Positions 23,432 to 35,340 of a stretch of 64,000 bases of DNA are shown one piece after another; the first letter of the stretch is position 1; each line of letters opens with the position of its first letter. A program made the translations under genes and the position numbers. The DNA lies in NCBI RefSeq assembly GCF_024586455.1, contig NC_065921.1:4774001-4838000 (forward strand). The letters run 5' to 3'. This DNA comes from Bactrocera neohumeralis (lineage: Eukaryota; Arthropoda; Insecta; Diptera; Tephritidae). The notes below the pieces were generated by a model. It saw only the letters and a program-made list of their open reading frames with translations. It was not told where the DNA came from and did no database searches.

Positions 23432-25742
23432 GGTACACTGCTTTCACTAGTATGTGCTTAACATGCTCATATATATACAACTGTCGTGTAGCTTTACATG
23501 TAATCTCAGTCAAGCAATTATAAAGTGATTGCCGGAAGCATTTCGTTTGGCTCAGTTAGTTTTTTTGTCGGAAAATTAGTTTCCCTTTATTAGAAAGCAC
23601 GCAGTGAAAGACTTATAGTAAAAGGAGTAAGTCATTAAAATAAAATATCGCTTTGGGCTAAAACTGATGCAAGCAAGGAATATTTTACAATTATTTTTAG
23701 TTTTAAAATATACACCCAAATTACTTGCATTATTTACAAAAGTACAATCGAAGCAAAGATTCATCACATCGTGTCTCGTGACTAAAAGTCGCTTCAATAT
23801 TATCACATATCATAAAGTCACATCAAGTCAAATTATAAGATGAGATTATATCATATCACATCGCGTGCATTTAAGTCAGTTCACACCGTGTTACTTAACA
23901 TAATATAAAATCACATCACGCCACAATATCACTTTAAATCACACATAATTAGGGGTTTCACATAGTCTCATAAAGTTATAAGTTATAACGATCCAAACAC
24001 AAATTTTTTAAACTACTACTATAAAAATTTATGATTTTATGATTTTACTATGCTTTATGACAAGTTGTGAGTACCCCAAATATTATAACGCATAATAATG
24101 TATTTCCCATCACATCATACATACATCATATTAAAAGTCGCATCACTTAAAGTCACAATTTTGTGTGAGATATTGAGAAAGCTAGAAATTTCCTTTACCT
24201 TTACTGAGTACTGTTAACAAGCTTCTCTGTTCACATGAACACAACAGAAATATTTTACATTCTAAAAAATCACTTCAACTTGTTCAAACTTGCCTTCACT
24301 TTGGAAATTACCTGAATTAAGAACAGGAAAATATAGTAATTATATATAATTAGTTCTAAGAGTAAGCTGGTTTACCATCTCATATCAATAACATTAACAT
24401 AAGAAGATATGAAAAAGTTTATGTATCAACTCCTTTCATTTCCATTTTTTCCTCGGCTTACTTTGAATACCCTCTGGATATCCTTTTGTAAAGCGTTATC
24501 GCTTTAATTTTCCAAAACTTATAAATAATGCCTTGAATTATGCGAGCTGCAACTTAAAATGTTAATAAATTAATTTTAAAATAGTTTTGTTGTTGTTTTT
24601 GTTCACAACGCTCATCGCGCAGCAGTGATAAAATCGCTTACGCAAACAACCGCACCGAGACTCCAAAGGTGTTCAAAATGTGGAGCTTAAGGGTCTTTCG
24701 TTCTGCGCTAGTGAAAAACAAGACAGTAGCAGGGAAATATATTATTGATTTTTATTGTGTTTCTTACTACAATTGCTTTTACATTGCCTCACAAGTGTGT
24801 GCGTTTGATGAGGAATATGTTTATTATATAGAAAATGTTCACGCTTATGCAAAATTATACTGGGCGACTGTTGTATTTCGTGGGCGCCTCGCTGAACAGT
24901 AGTAAAAAAGGCAGAGTATGTATTCATATACAATATTGATATCACGGTACCCCTTAAATTTGCAGGAGAAATTTGCTACATATGGAATAAATTTAAAGTG
25001 TGAACTAATAAATCAACGGTGCATTTCATGTGGGTATAACGAGAGATAAGCAAACTCATGGGTTAAATGATGCATGGGTGAACTGAAATAAATAGAACAT
25101 CGAGATGAATTGTAGTATAATTACAGAATAAGATAGATTTGAAATACAAAATAAATGCTAAATATTAAGAGTTCATTAATGAAAAGTTAAATTAAATTTT
25201 ATTGAGTCATAGTGCTCAGTTAGTAAAGAAATAAAGAAATCCTCATTATATTTCTGAAAAGCAAATAAGTTCTCAGCACATTCACAAAACTTAAGAGAAA
25301 AGATACAATTCAATATTATTTACAGCGTTTAATTAAGTTAATGAAACATAGAATAACATAAAGTTTATTTCTGCATTAAAAATGAAATTTTCTAATTGCA
25401 AATTATCAAATCCTATTTCGGCATATTTGCTGCCTTAGGGTCGTGCAATTACTGTGTTGGCATTTCCTGCCATTTAGCTGTCGGCTCTGTACTCGTATAA
25501 CAATCACATTCTCTACTATTTTCATATACGTATGTACATACACTCCACTCATGACGTATGATAAGCAAATATAAACGACAGTTTTGCTTGCAGCAGCACA
25601 ACACGTAGTCTTCTTGGCAAATGTTATCCTTAGCGACAAGAAGCTGAAAATTGTGCGAACACATGGAAACCGCATCGACTTCACGGATGTGCGAAAATAT
25701 GGTAAATGATGTCGATGCACGAGCACGACTATCGCGTATAAA
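23432..25742 (+). repeat. Segmental duplicon, copy 2 (partner 1-1910)
   Basis: The landmarks of copy 1 recur here in the same order: 'gattgccggaagcatttcg' near 23528, 'gtgaaagacttatagtaaaa' near 23607, the ATCA-rich tract at 23785-23960, 'cacttcaacttgttcaaac' near 24271, 'gagactccaaagg' near 24657, and the 'acaagaagctgaaaattg' segment near 25636. It is longer than copy 1 through scattered insertions. Its frame at 24669-24902 is open for 77 codons where copy 1 has stops. The mariner at 25888 lies just outside its right edge. Confidence 0.85.
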
Positions 25743-25887
25743 ATATCAAAAGGATTTTATACCTTTATAACCTTTAGTTATAATTTTCCATATCTCATGC
25801 GATAAACATGTTGTTGGTCTATATATTTAACTTTATTTCGGTGGATTACGAATTGGTTAGGATATTTAAACCTAATTATAAGTACTA

Positions 25888-26777
25888 CAAGGAGCGTTCC
25901 AAAGTAAACAGGACTTTTTGAGTCTAGCGCCCCCTGGTGGCGACATCTATATGTCGACTGGTGCGTTAGAATCTGCTATGGATTGTCCAGTGAGAATTTC
26001 ATGACATTTCATTGATTGGAAGTGAAATTATTGCCTTTTAAGTGTCAGTATGTTTGTGTTATCGGTGCGAAAATGAGCTTCGAACAAAGAGCCAACATTA
26101 AATTTTGTTTTAAAATTGGTAAAACTTTTTCCGAAACCTTTCTATTGATAAAACAAGTTTATGGCGATCATTGCCTATCCCGTAGCAGAGTGCACGAGTG
26201 GTTTCCACGATTTCAAAGTGGTTGTGAGGACATAAATGACGGTCAACATGTTGGCCAATAAAGATCCATGATCACCGGAAATACCATCGAAACTGTCCGT
26301 GAATTCATCATCAGCCGAAATCATCATTGAAATTCATGAAAATGGAATTGAACTTCTCCAAAACATCGATTTATCGCATTTTGACTGAACATTTGGGCTT
26401 ACGAAAGGTGTGTGCACGGTTTGTTCCGCACAAATTGACTGACGACCAAAAACTGCTCAGAATCCAACATTCGATCGACGCTTATGATCGGTTATTTGAC
26501 CAAAATTCACATTTTTACCACTAACTACTCCCCATATTCACCTGATTTGGCACCGTGCGACTTCTTCCTTTTCGGAAAAAATGCGTTTGCCCACGAAAGG
26601 AAAGCGTTATGCAGATGTAGAGGCCATTCAAAAGGCTGGCACCGGCATACCGGTGGCCATACCGGCCAACGAGCTAAACACTCGTTCGACATGCGTTTGG
26701 ACTGTGCAGAAGGATACTATTTTGAATCAAATAAATTGATTTTGCCGAAAAAAACATTTGATCTGTTTTTTTTAAGT
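25888..26777 (+). mobile_element. Mariner element, internally deleted, with dead transposase
   Basis: The 5' end is intact. After a TA (25886-25887) comes caaggagcgttccaaagtaa, matching the terminal repeat preserved at the 3' end of the copy at 45691-46506. The transposase starts at about 26073 (MSFEQRANIKFCFKIGKTFS), with the helix-turn-helix block ending HEWFPRFQSG. Compared with the other copy, a C-to-A change turns a serine codon into a TAA stop at about 26258. A later segment gives KVCARFVPHKLTDDQKLLRI. The frame then jumps straight to SPYSPDLAPCDFFLFGK, so the middle with the first two catalytic aspartates is missing. The 3' terminal repeat is lost after about 26777. The element cannot encode an active enzyme. 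Confidence 0.92.
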
Positions 26778-26989
26778 ATAACAGTACCAGTTCCTATAAG
26801 AACTGTAGAATTAAGAAAAAATTGTGAAAATTGTTCATAGACATTCATATTACTGGCCATCTTGTAGATATTTCCAAAGGATACAGGTCTTTTTACCTGT
26901 TAAAGTCCGCATCCTGCTAGATACTAAGTAGTTTATTGAATTCCACTAACAATATACCAAAATTCAGTGCTTTTGGATGTAGAGAAACT

Positions 26990-29320
26990 TTTCTGCAAGT
27001 TATTGAAATAATTATAAACTTGTCATTTACTTATGTATATACATACGTGGAGATATAGCTTTTTGCTTTCAATGCTTTGTAGATGCTATCATTTGTGCTG
27101 TTCTGCATTTTTACTCAAATTCGTTCTGTTCAAACCGGCAACTAAACATCCAGCTAATGGTGCAATTTACATTGACGGCTGGTTAGACAGCGTGGCCAAC
27201 AAATTATTGAACATCTCTTAAAGTAGAACGATGTGTAGGGTTAAGGCTTCAACACTTTATTTATTAGCATGTTGCGGCCTTTTATATTTCCTACTGTTTA
27301 CACGAGCATATTTTAATAATATATGTATATGTGTATTATTTATCATAAGATAAAACACAATGTCCCATGGGGGTGAATAAATGAAGATCATTTGCCTAGT
27401 TGCATGGATAGTAGAGTATTCCATATATTAGCCATTTCAGCAGATGCCATCTACCATAATATTACACATACCTACTTACATTTCCTTGCTCTTCGAATTA
27501 ACTATTCTCTTCTTCATTCCAATGTTCATTAAAGTTAAGTAATTTTACCAAAGTGTGATACGTGTCAGCAACTTCAAAAAACAAGGCATACGCAGGTATG
27601 TATATATGTATGTATATTTATAACTTCCATAAAAGTGAATGAAACTACTTCTACATCGACTTGAATCCGCTTTTTCATGTATGAACGATTGATTTCTAAG
27701 ACTTTCGTAAATACCTGCAATCTTTGTGAATTATTTCCGTCCTTGTTCACTATTTTTGAAAAATCTGAAAGTTTCTCGCTTCCCTGCTCTTGCTATTTTG
27801 GAAAAACATTTAATGAGCAATTTCTTAATTTTCCGTCCTGCTAGTATATAAGTAAGTACGGCGACTATCTACACTGTGACATAATAACAAAGTAGCGATA
27901 AGTGGCACCTGTTATTTACCGTACGAGTAGGCACCCATACAAAAGCAAATTAATTACTTGTAGCTGCTCTCTTGATTAATTACTTGTATTTGTATATCCG
28001 TTGTTCAGTAAAATAATCGATTCCATGCTTTCTCCACATATACACATAGCTAAGGGATATGAAGAATTGGTAGAACCATTAAATTCCTGTATCATTATTC
28101 TCGGCATACTTATGTAGGAAATTAGGTATAAATTAAACAGTGCGGTGTAAGAAACCGTTTAATAGGGATTGTTCTGTAATCGAGCATGACAGTTAATCTT
28201 CCATTAGTCCTCAGCTATTCAATAGAGTAGAATATGTTCTTGCAGCTTTCGTGTTTAAGAGAATATGATTTTTATATTTAGTAATGAAACTACAAACATG
28301 TAACGTTTATCTTTCTTCTAAACATTTTCAAAAATATATAATTTTTACTCTTACCACATTAATAATTTAATTCGCTCTGAACAATTTTTTTGGAGATTAT
28401 ATTGTTACCTTAAGCAGTAATCCATGCCAAATTTCGTGAAGATACCACGTCAAATGCGAAAGTTTTCCATACAAGCCCTTGATTCCGATCCTTCGATTTG
28501 TATGGCAGCTATATGCTATAGTAATCCGATTTGAGCAATTTCTTCTGATATTACATTATTTCTACAAACAACAACTCATACCAAATTTCGTGAAGATATA
28601 TCGTCAAATGCGGAAGTTTCCCATACAAGCATTTGATTCCGATCATTCAGTTTATATGGCAGCTATATGTTATAGTGGTCCGATATCGGCAGTTCCGACA
28701 AATGAGCAGCTTCTTGAAGAGAAAATAACGTTTGCAAAATTTCAAAACTATATCTTAAAAACTGAGGGACTAGTTCGTATATATACAGACAGGCGGATAC
28801 TTTATAGGGTCTCCGACCCTTCCTTCTGGGTGTTACAAACTTCGTGACAAACTTAATATATCCTTTCAGGGTATAAATATTATTTCTGGTACAACTCACA
28901 TTAAATATATTTAAAGCCGATTAGAGCTTATCAATCGTCATTGATGGTCTTAAGAAGAAATATGTTATATGTGCACCCAGATCTATTTATAAAACTTAAA
29001 TATAAATTATAATTCCTTTTATTACTTTAGTCGTAATTCAACTACACGAAATTATGATAATGCCAATGAAATGTGCTGGTAATTAAAGCTTGACAGCTTC
29101 ACTCGCTCAGCAATATTCCTAATTAGATGTGTAAAAACGTACTGAAGTAATTTTCTGCGACAATGCTAGTTTAATACCGCTAACTACAACTCTTCATTAG
29201 CACACCCAATGCGACAAAATTTCTGTAGACAAATCACATGTTCAACAAATGGATTAGAACCAGATTGAATGGGTTTATCATGCAAATAATTCTCAGCAAG
29301 TGGCATTAATTGATTTAATC
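26990..29320 (+). repeat. Large inverted duplication, left arm
   Basis: Read against the reverse complement of 32600-37040, a chain of collinear matches appears. They include the segment encoding ATKHPANGAIYIDGW against ATKQLVSGATYIDRW, 'aaaaacaaggcata' with 'tatatttataacttcc', 'gacataa-aacaaagtag' with 'gtggcacctg', 'accgtttaatag', 'tggtaattaaagcttgacag', and 'atgcgacaaaatttctg'. The arms are clearly diverged. The left arm carries a DINE-1-type insertion (28425-28880) with no counterpart on the right. The right arm carries an extra 2.5 kb (33791-36249) missing here. Confidence 0.85.
28425..28880 (+). mobile_element. DINE-1/mini-me type repeat
   Basis: Diagnostic phrases are 'ccaaatttcgtgaagat', 'tatggcagctatat', 'gtggtccgatatcgg', 'aaaactgagggactagttcg', 'cagacaggcgga', 'tagggtctccgacccttcc' and 'cagggtataaat'. 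They occur in the order found in the widespread dipteran DINE-1/mini-me repeats, which are Helitron-related and non-autonomous. The first half is an internal tandem duplication: the 'caaatttcgtgaagata...gctatatg-tatagt' unit occurs at about 28438-28523 and again at 28581-28676. No protein is encoded; the open frame across it (28479-28847) is incidental. Confidence 0.88.
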
Positions 29321-31794
29321 ACTCATTAACCATATTGAGGCAGCACAAAGAGGATTAAGAAGATATATTACAATCAGCAATCAGAAAATTGCAATTGTCT
29401 TGATTAAGCTTATTTATTATGCGTGCAACAATGACCCAAACAATTTTATTTTCGTAAATATGTATTTTTTGCTGAACATATATATTTAATAAGGGCATTT
29501 CTGCAAATGACAAATAAATTCCCTTAACATAAATCAAATCACATATAAAATTCTTAGTCAAGCTTTCATTGTGCTTCGGTTTTGCTCATTTTGTTGTCTA
29601 TTCTCAGTGCGAGTGTGTATGACGAACCATAAGTAATTCACATTTATTTGGGAATATTTGTGAATCAATCTTTAATGTACGTGGGGATTTTGTTTCGAGT
29701 TTGATGCCAAGTGTGTCGAAGGTGTAAATTTGCAGCGTATGGTTGAAATTTATGTGAGCCATCATATAACATAAGCCACATTTAGAAATGCAAGAAGAAA
29801 AATCTGAAACTTCATATGAGTTCTCACACGAAAGTCCATGCAAGTTTCTTCTTATTTTGTAAAATTTCTTTCAAGCGTGCCTCATTATTTTCTGGAATAG
29901 AGGCACACACGCTTGAGAAATCCTTTTTATTACATTAATTTGATTATTTTTCTGATCCTCCAAAGATGGCGTCAAAACAAATAAATTTTAAGATGCAAAG
30001 TGAAAAGCGCAAGAAAGTAGTTTGAAATTTAGAGCAAAAATTTAAATATTTCAATTTCTATTAGTATGGTTACACACAACACCTAAAAGTACCTAGAAGT
30101 GGATTCGGAAAGCTCCGTTCTGAAAGGAAAATTTGCACACATTTTACAAGTGATCAACTTTACCAACAGCTAGAACTTGTATGCGTATGCTATGTTGCAT
30201 TTCACCGCTATAACGGTGTCAAGTAATGTTGTTTAAACTCCTAGAAATATGCTTGAGAGCAAAAGGTGGCAGCGCGTGGCTAACTTGGTGTGTAAGCGAA
30301 AAGGTGTGGCAAGTGTAGGCCTAATTGCTATTAAAATGCAGTGTGTGCTTAAGGAGCTGGCAACTCTAAAATGGAAATTTGTATTTAGTGACCACTTATA
30401 AACCTGCCGTGAGACTCCGTGGTTTGTGAATGTATTTGTTAGTAATTTGTATGACTTTACTTTTGTACAAATTATGTTAAATATTTTATGGTAATACGAG
30501 TATGTATAATATAATACTAAATATACATAATCTGGGACATCAGCTATAACAGATCTGGTAATTATTCTAACTTGAAACAATATAGTCAGTCAAATCGTGT
30601 GGAGTTGTGTAAGAAAAATGTCAGAAAAGGTGAAAGAAACTTGAAAAAATACACCAAACGCAAAAGCAATCAGTTTTCTAGTTAATTGATAGATTTTGCT
30701 TTTGGTGTAATAACATAATACCTTAGCTGACACATAAAATAAAGTAAGCACACTGAAGCTGAACTGTTGCACAGTGGTGCGAATCAGTAAAATAATGATT
30801 ACTTTAATCGCATAAAGGCAAATGTAAAATACAGTTTGTAAACTAAGCTCAGTCATTTGATTTTCCGCTTATAAAGAAATATTACTCTGCTTTCTATTTA
30901 CTTTATCGATTACTATTCAATTGTATATTACAATATTACATCATTATCATATCAGAGGATAAGATCAGTTCTTCAAAAACCACTCATATGGAGACTAAAC
31001 TTCTTGTCAACATAAAACGGGATGTAGCAATGCATCCAAAATTTGTTTGAGCGGGCAGTACAATTGGCCCAGTCCAAGTCAATTTTGATCTTGAGCGAAT
31101 TTCAGAATATATAAAACATGAGTCATACCAGTAATAAGGGGCTTATATGTATAAGGTGTCGTCCTTTCATTATTTGCTATTACTTTTTTAGACTTATCAC
31201 TCTTCTCTGCCTGTGCATTGTTAATTAACGTTTCGGTTGGATGATTTAGTCCCGGTGTCATTCACATAAGCGCGAACTAAACAATAACAATGTTAACTAA
31301 TTTCAAAATGGCAGGCAGTCAAGCCTTGAGGACATTGAGAATCCAGTATCGCTTAAGCGATTAGTGGGAGAGGTGGCCAGCCTACAGCCTGGTGCACTAA
31401 AATGTAAACGTAATCAATTTCAAAGTAAGCAACTGAAAATACAAACAAAAGCTAAGGAAATTTGATAATGGCAGAGAATTATGTATATATTCCGCATCTA
31501 TAAAATTGGAACTTTGTTTTTTTTTTTTTTAAAGAAAAAAGTTTCAGTTGAAAACTTGTTTTCACGCCTTCTTGCTTCATCGGCATTTTGTAAGTAAAAA
31601 ATTTGTTTATATATTATAATTTATCCACTCACTGCATAGAGGAATGGCGGAAGAAGTAATATAAGAAGTTTTTTCTTAAAATGATTAACGTTATTTCTTC
31701 TTTGTCATTCTAAAATTTAAGAGAAACTAAGCCAAAACTGCTTTGAAAACGAAAATATGGTAATCTCGTAAAAAATTCAAACTTGTTCCTGGCT
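29321..31794. other. Spacer of the large inverted duplication, nothing recognised
   Basis: About 2.5 kb of the spacer between the arms holds short frames only (for example 29604-29843, 30233-30580 and 30590-30856, all minus). None carries a known motif. The region around 31270-31400 is slightly less AT-rich. Confidence 0.4.
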
Positions 31795-32198
31795 GAAATA
31801 AACCAAATTCAATTGCCACCAAAATGGGCTGTTAGCAATTTGACGGTTAAGTGACTTTGGAAATAAAGTGCTACTATGCGAGGGAAAGAGAAGAAGCATA
31901 ACTACTTTAGAATCGCCTGAGCAACAATTTAATGGCCCGGAAAATGTTTACCGCAAACTACCGAATAAGTGGAGGCATTGAATTCGCAAAAGTGGCAGAG
32001 AAAGAGCGAACTTTGAAAAACAAAAATATTTTGATTTTATGCGTTCCTTGAAGTAATTGAAGTGAACTTTTTATTGTCGGCCAGTACATTTCATTTTGAA
32101 ATCAGCAGCGACTAAGTTGTAATGTAATAATCGTGAACATAGTTCTTAAAGCGGAACGTTCAATTTTTCGCGAAATTCTGTGAAAATGTTCAAGGTTT
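31795..32198 (+). repeat. Diverged dispersed duplication, copy 2 (partner 4770-5205)
   Basis: It shares 'gttagcaatttgacgg', 'gagcaacaatttaatgg', 'tttatgcgttccttgaagta' and 'gactaagttgtaa' with 4770-5205 in the same order. Similarity stops at about 32198, exactly where a reversed mariner fragment begins, so the mariner or its loss defines this edge. Confidence 0.75.
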
Positions 32199-32345
32199 TC
32201 TCGGCGAAATCCATTTATTTTATTCAAAATAGTCTCCATCTGCTTCAATACAGCTTTTTGCATAGTCCAAAAGCATGTCGAACGAGTGTTTTAGCTTATT
32301 GGCCGGTATGGCTACCGGCATCCGGTAACGAGCTATAAAGTTCCA
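32199..32345 (-). mobile_element. Mariner 3' fragment
   Basis: The reverse complement reads from 'ggccaataagctaaaacact' through 'gacatgcttttggactatgc' to 'gattttgaataaaataaa'-like sequence. This is the same segment as 46345-46440 of the mariner at 45.7 kb. It corresponds to the last part of the transposase (KxLKHSFDMLLD region) plus the start of the 3' untranslated end. Neither terminal repeat is present, so it is a broken piece of that family. Confidence 0.85.
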
Positions 32346-34289
32346 CTTTTTTTCAAAGCGCTTCTGGAGATTCACCGTCACAGTTTTATTTATTAATATT
32401 TTTCATTTATTCACGTTCTTGTACTTTTCATAACAAAAAAGTTTAAACAGTCTAGCAAGAGGAAAAAAACAAATGAATAAATGTAATCAAAATGATTTCC
32501 CAACCATGTGGGATCCCTTATGCTAGAGAATAATGAGTCATGCTTGAAATAAATCTAACAAAGTATGAAAAAAGCTTACAAAGGCTATCGTATAAGAATT
32601 CATATGAAATATTGCATTCGGCTCTAAGAATTACTAAATGTGGGTTATGTTGAAACATTTGCATGATAAGCCCATTCAATCTAGTCCTAATTCACTGGAC
32701 GTATTTGCGATTTTTTTTTCAGAAATTTTGTCGCATTGTGTGCTTAAGAATTATAATAAACGGAATTAAACTGACTTTACCTTAGAATCACTTCGATACG
32801 TTTATTTACAGCTGCTTAGGAAAATTGCTGAGCTAATGAAAAATCCAATACTATAGCCATGCTGTCAAGCTTTAATTACCAGCGCATTTCATTAGCATTT
32901 TCATTATTTCATGCAAAAGAATTATAATTAAAGTAAGGTGACTATAAAGAAGAACTATAATCTATATTTAAGTCTGTGTCTATGGATAGAAATATAACAT
33001 AATATATATTCCTTCTTAAGGGCAACTTTAACAATTGATGTATTCCAGTCGCTTATGTATTGTTGCGCTTTACTATTGTCTCAAATATATTATATTAAAT
33101 GCCATAATAATAGTTTCGTACTATTGAAGTGAAAAGTAAGTATATTTCGAAATTAACTTATTTATTAGGTAAGTAGCTGAAATCAAATGGGAAATATGCA
33201 TACATTTTTCAAGCTTTCGTATAGGCAAGATGAACTGGAAGATGTTTATAATTGACTTCAGTCATAAACTTTCATCACTAAATATAAGAATCCTATTATC
33301 ATACAACATATTTCACTCAATTAAATACCTGAATACTAATGGAAAACTAAATGCTCCCAAATAATCTCGTCACTGTCATGTTGTAATGTCTATTAAACGG
33401 TCTATTACACCGAGCTGTTTAATCTATTCTTATTTTCCCACATAAGTGAGCACAAATATATAGTTATATAAACCTCCGAGAACAATGATGTAAAAATTTA
33501 ACGCTTCTGCAATTCTCTCTACCTCCTAGCTGTATGCACATATACAAAGGGAAAGCATCGAATCGATTTTTACTGGACATAGGATATACACATACAAGTA
33601 ATTAATTAAAAGCAATTAATTTAGCTTTGAATGTGAGCCCACTTGTATGTAAAAAAGTGGCACCTGTGCTACTTTGTATTTATGTCATTATGTAGGGGGT
33701 CGCCGGGCTTATATACTGGCAGGGCAAAAAATTAAGTGACAGAGCAGGAAAACGAGAAATCCATAGACTTTTCAGAACATTGCAGGTGTTTACGAGAGGT
33801 TAAGCTCCGCAACAACATTCGCACAAGCTTACGTTTTATAGACCGAATTTTAGCACAAATCGCTGCAGTAATGCACAGTTAACTGGTTGTTGCAACGGAA
33901 TATCACACGGAAACGCAATATTTTCTGACCTATTGTGCGTATACCATGCGTGAATATGCATCTCTATGTTAGTATGAGAGCTGATTTAGTGACTGTGTCT
34001 GCGCGAGTATTGTATCTAAAGTAGTTGTTTGAATTTTACTTATTCGCCTTCAGTAATACTCTACATAAAAATATATCAGAATGTCCATATGATACAATTT
34101 TTTTTTTAAATCTAGTATTCAAATAGTTAAACTAATACTCTGTTGAATACCAAGCCTTTTTGTTTTTCTTAAATAAAGAATTATAGAAATTGCTTCCAAA
34201 TACTTAAAAATTTTTAACACAGCCTTTGGCAAGCACGTACTACGTACGTAGTATATTATAACACACAAATAGTATTACATGTTAACAGT

Positions 34290-34720
34290 TTGGCCGGGGT
34301 CAAATGGAATTCGGAATGCACCACACCTCGATAATCGACGAAAACTGTCAAAATAACCTTAATTTTTGACCTCCTTTGACGTGTTGTTTTCAGCTTCGAC
34401 TCACAATTACCACGATATTCGGCCGATTGATCATTTGTTTCCGGGTCGTAAGCATAGATCCAAGATTCAACGCCAGTAACAATACGTTTCTAAGAACACA
34501 GTACGTTTCACAGACGTTAACACAACGCTGTTTTTCGAAAAAATTTTGTGATTTGGTGATACCAATCGTGCTTTCAATTTCAAATGTTCATGCAAAATGA
34601 TCTGACTGTTCTCAAGTCCAATTTTTTTATTTTTTTGATGTTGACACCAGTTGATGTTGATGGCCGTCTTGGACATGGTTCGCCGTCGACGGTACTATAT
34701 TTGCCCTGTGGTCACTTAAC
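34290..34720 (-). pseudogene. Mariner transposase remnant, second lineage
   Basis: On the minus strand from about 34478, a continuous frame reads VTGVESWIYAYDPETNDQSA, then RQRRSKIKVILTVFVDYRG and VVHSEFHLTPAKL. This is the core of a mariner transposase. The usual VTGDESW motif has GTT (Val) where the first catalytic Asp (GAT) should be. Upstream on the same strand (34720-34500) an out-of-frame block, ENSQIILHEHLKLKARLVSP, comes from the preceding linker region with deletions. The second and third catalytic aspartates and both termini are absent. It differs in sequence from the copies at 25.9 and 45.7 kb. Confidence 0.9.
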
Positions 34721-35179
34721 AGCCAATATATCTGTAAAGTATCGTGAAAAGAACACATTTTATTAGCAGATGATTGCCAAAGTTAAGTTGTTCGGTTGGT
34801 TAATGCTTAGGCGAATGTGTTTCTGTTGACCACCAAGCAATAAAAACAAATTGCTGGAAATAAAATAAATAAAAGGAAATAATACACGAACGTACACGTA
34901 CTCACTAAGTGCTCTTTTGTACGTCATTTTAGCTCTCAACAGCTTCACACCTTAGATCCACTTCCTTTTAGTGCATTAATATTTAGTATGCTACATCATT
35001 AAAAACGAAGGCTATCAATGAAAATGTCGATGACAGATTATTATTGAGAGAATAAAATTAATAACATTTTATCAACATTTAGTGGTCTTTTCAGCAACCG
35101 ATTAACCAAGTATGGACACTAAATACTTCTTGAAAAGCAGAAGTAATGATGTATTAAAACATTTTGATAAAATTTAATC

Positions 35180-35340
35180 AAGAAATTGATGTGATATCAG
35201 TATTTGATAAGATATGATATGATGATGTGATGTATATATTGTGATATGGTGTGATATGTCGATGTTGTGATACAATGATGTGATGTAAGAAGGTTTGCTA
35301 TGATTTGCAGTGGTATAAGATGATGTGGTAACATTCGTAG
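35180..35340. repeat. Degenerate TGATATG-rich simple tract
   Basis: Irregular repeats of 'gatatgat', 'gtgatat' and 'gatgtgatg' make up this segment. It is the reverse-complement style of the tracts at 345-500, 23785-23960 and 48015-48130. Confidence 0.6.

Noticed and set aside
28479..28847. 122-codon plus-strand frame
   Set aside because: It lies wholly in a DINE-1/mini-me type repeat, which is noncoding; the repeated peptide reflects the repeat's internal tandem duplication.
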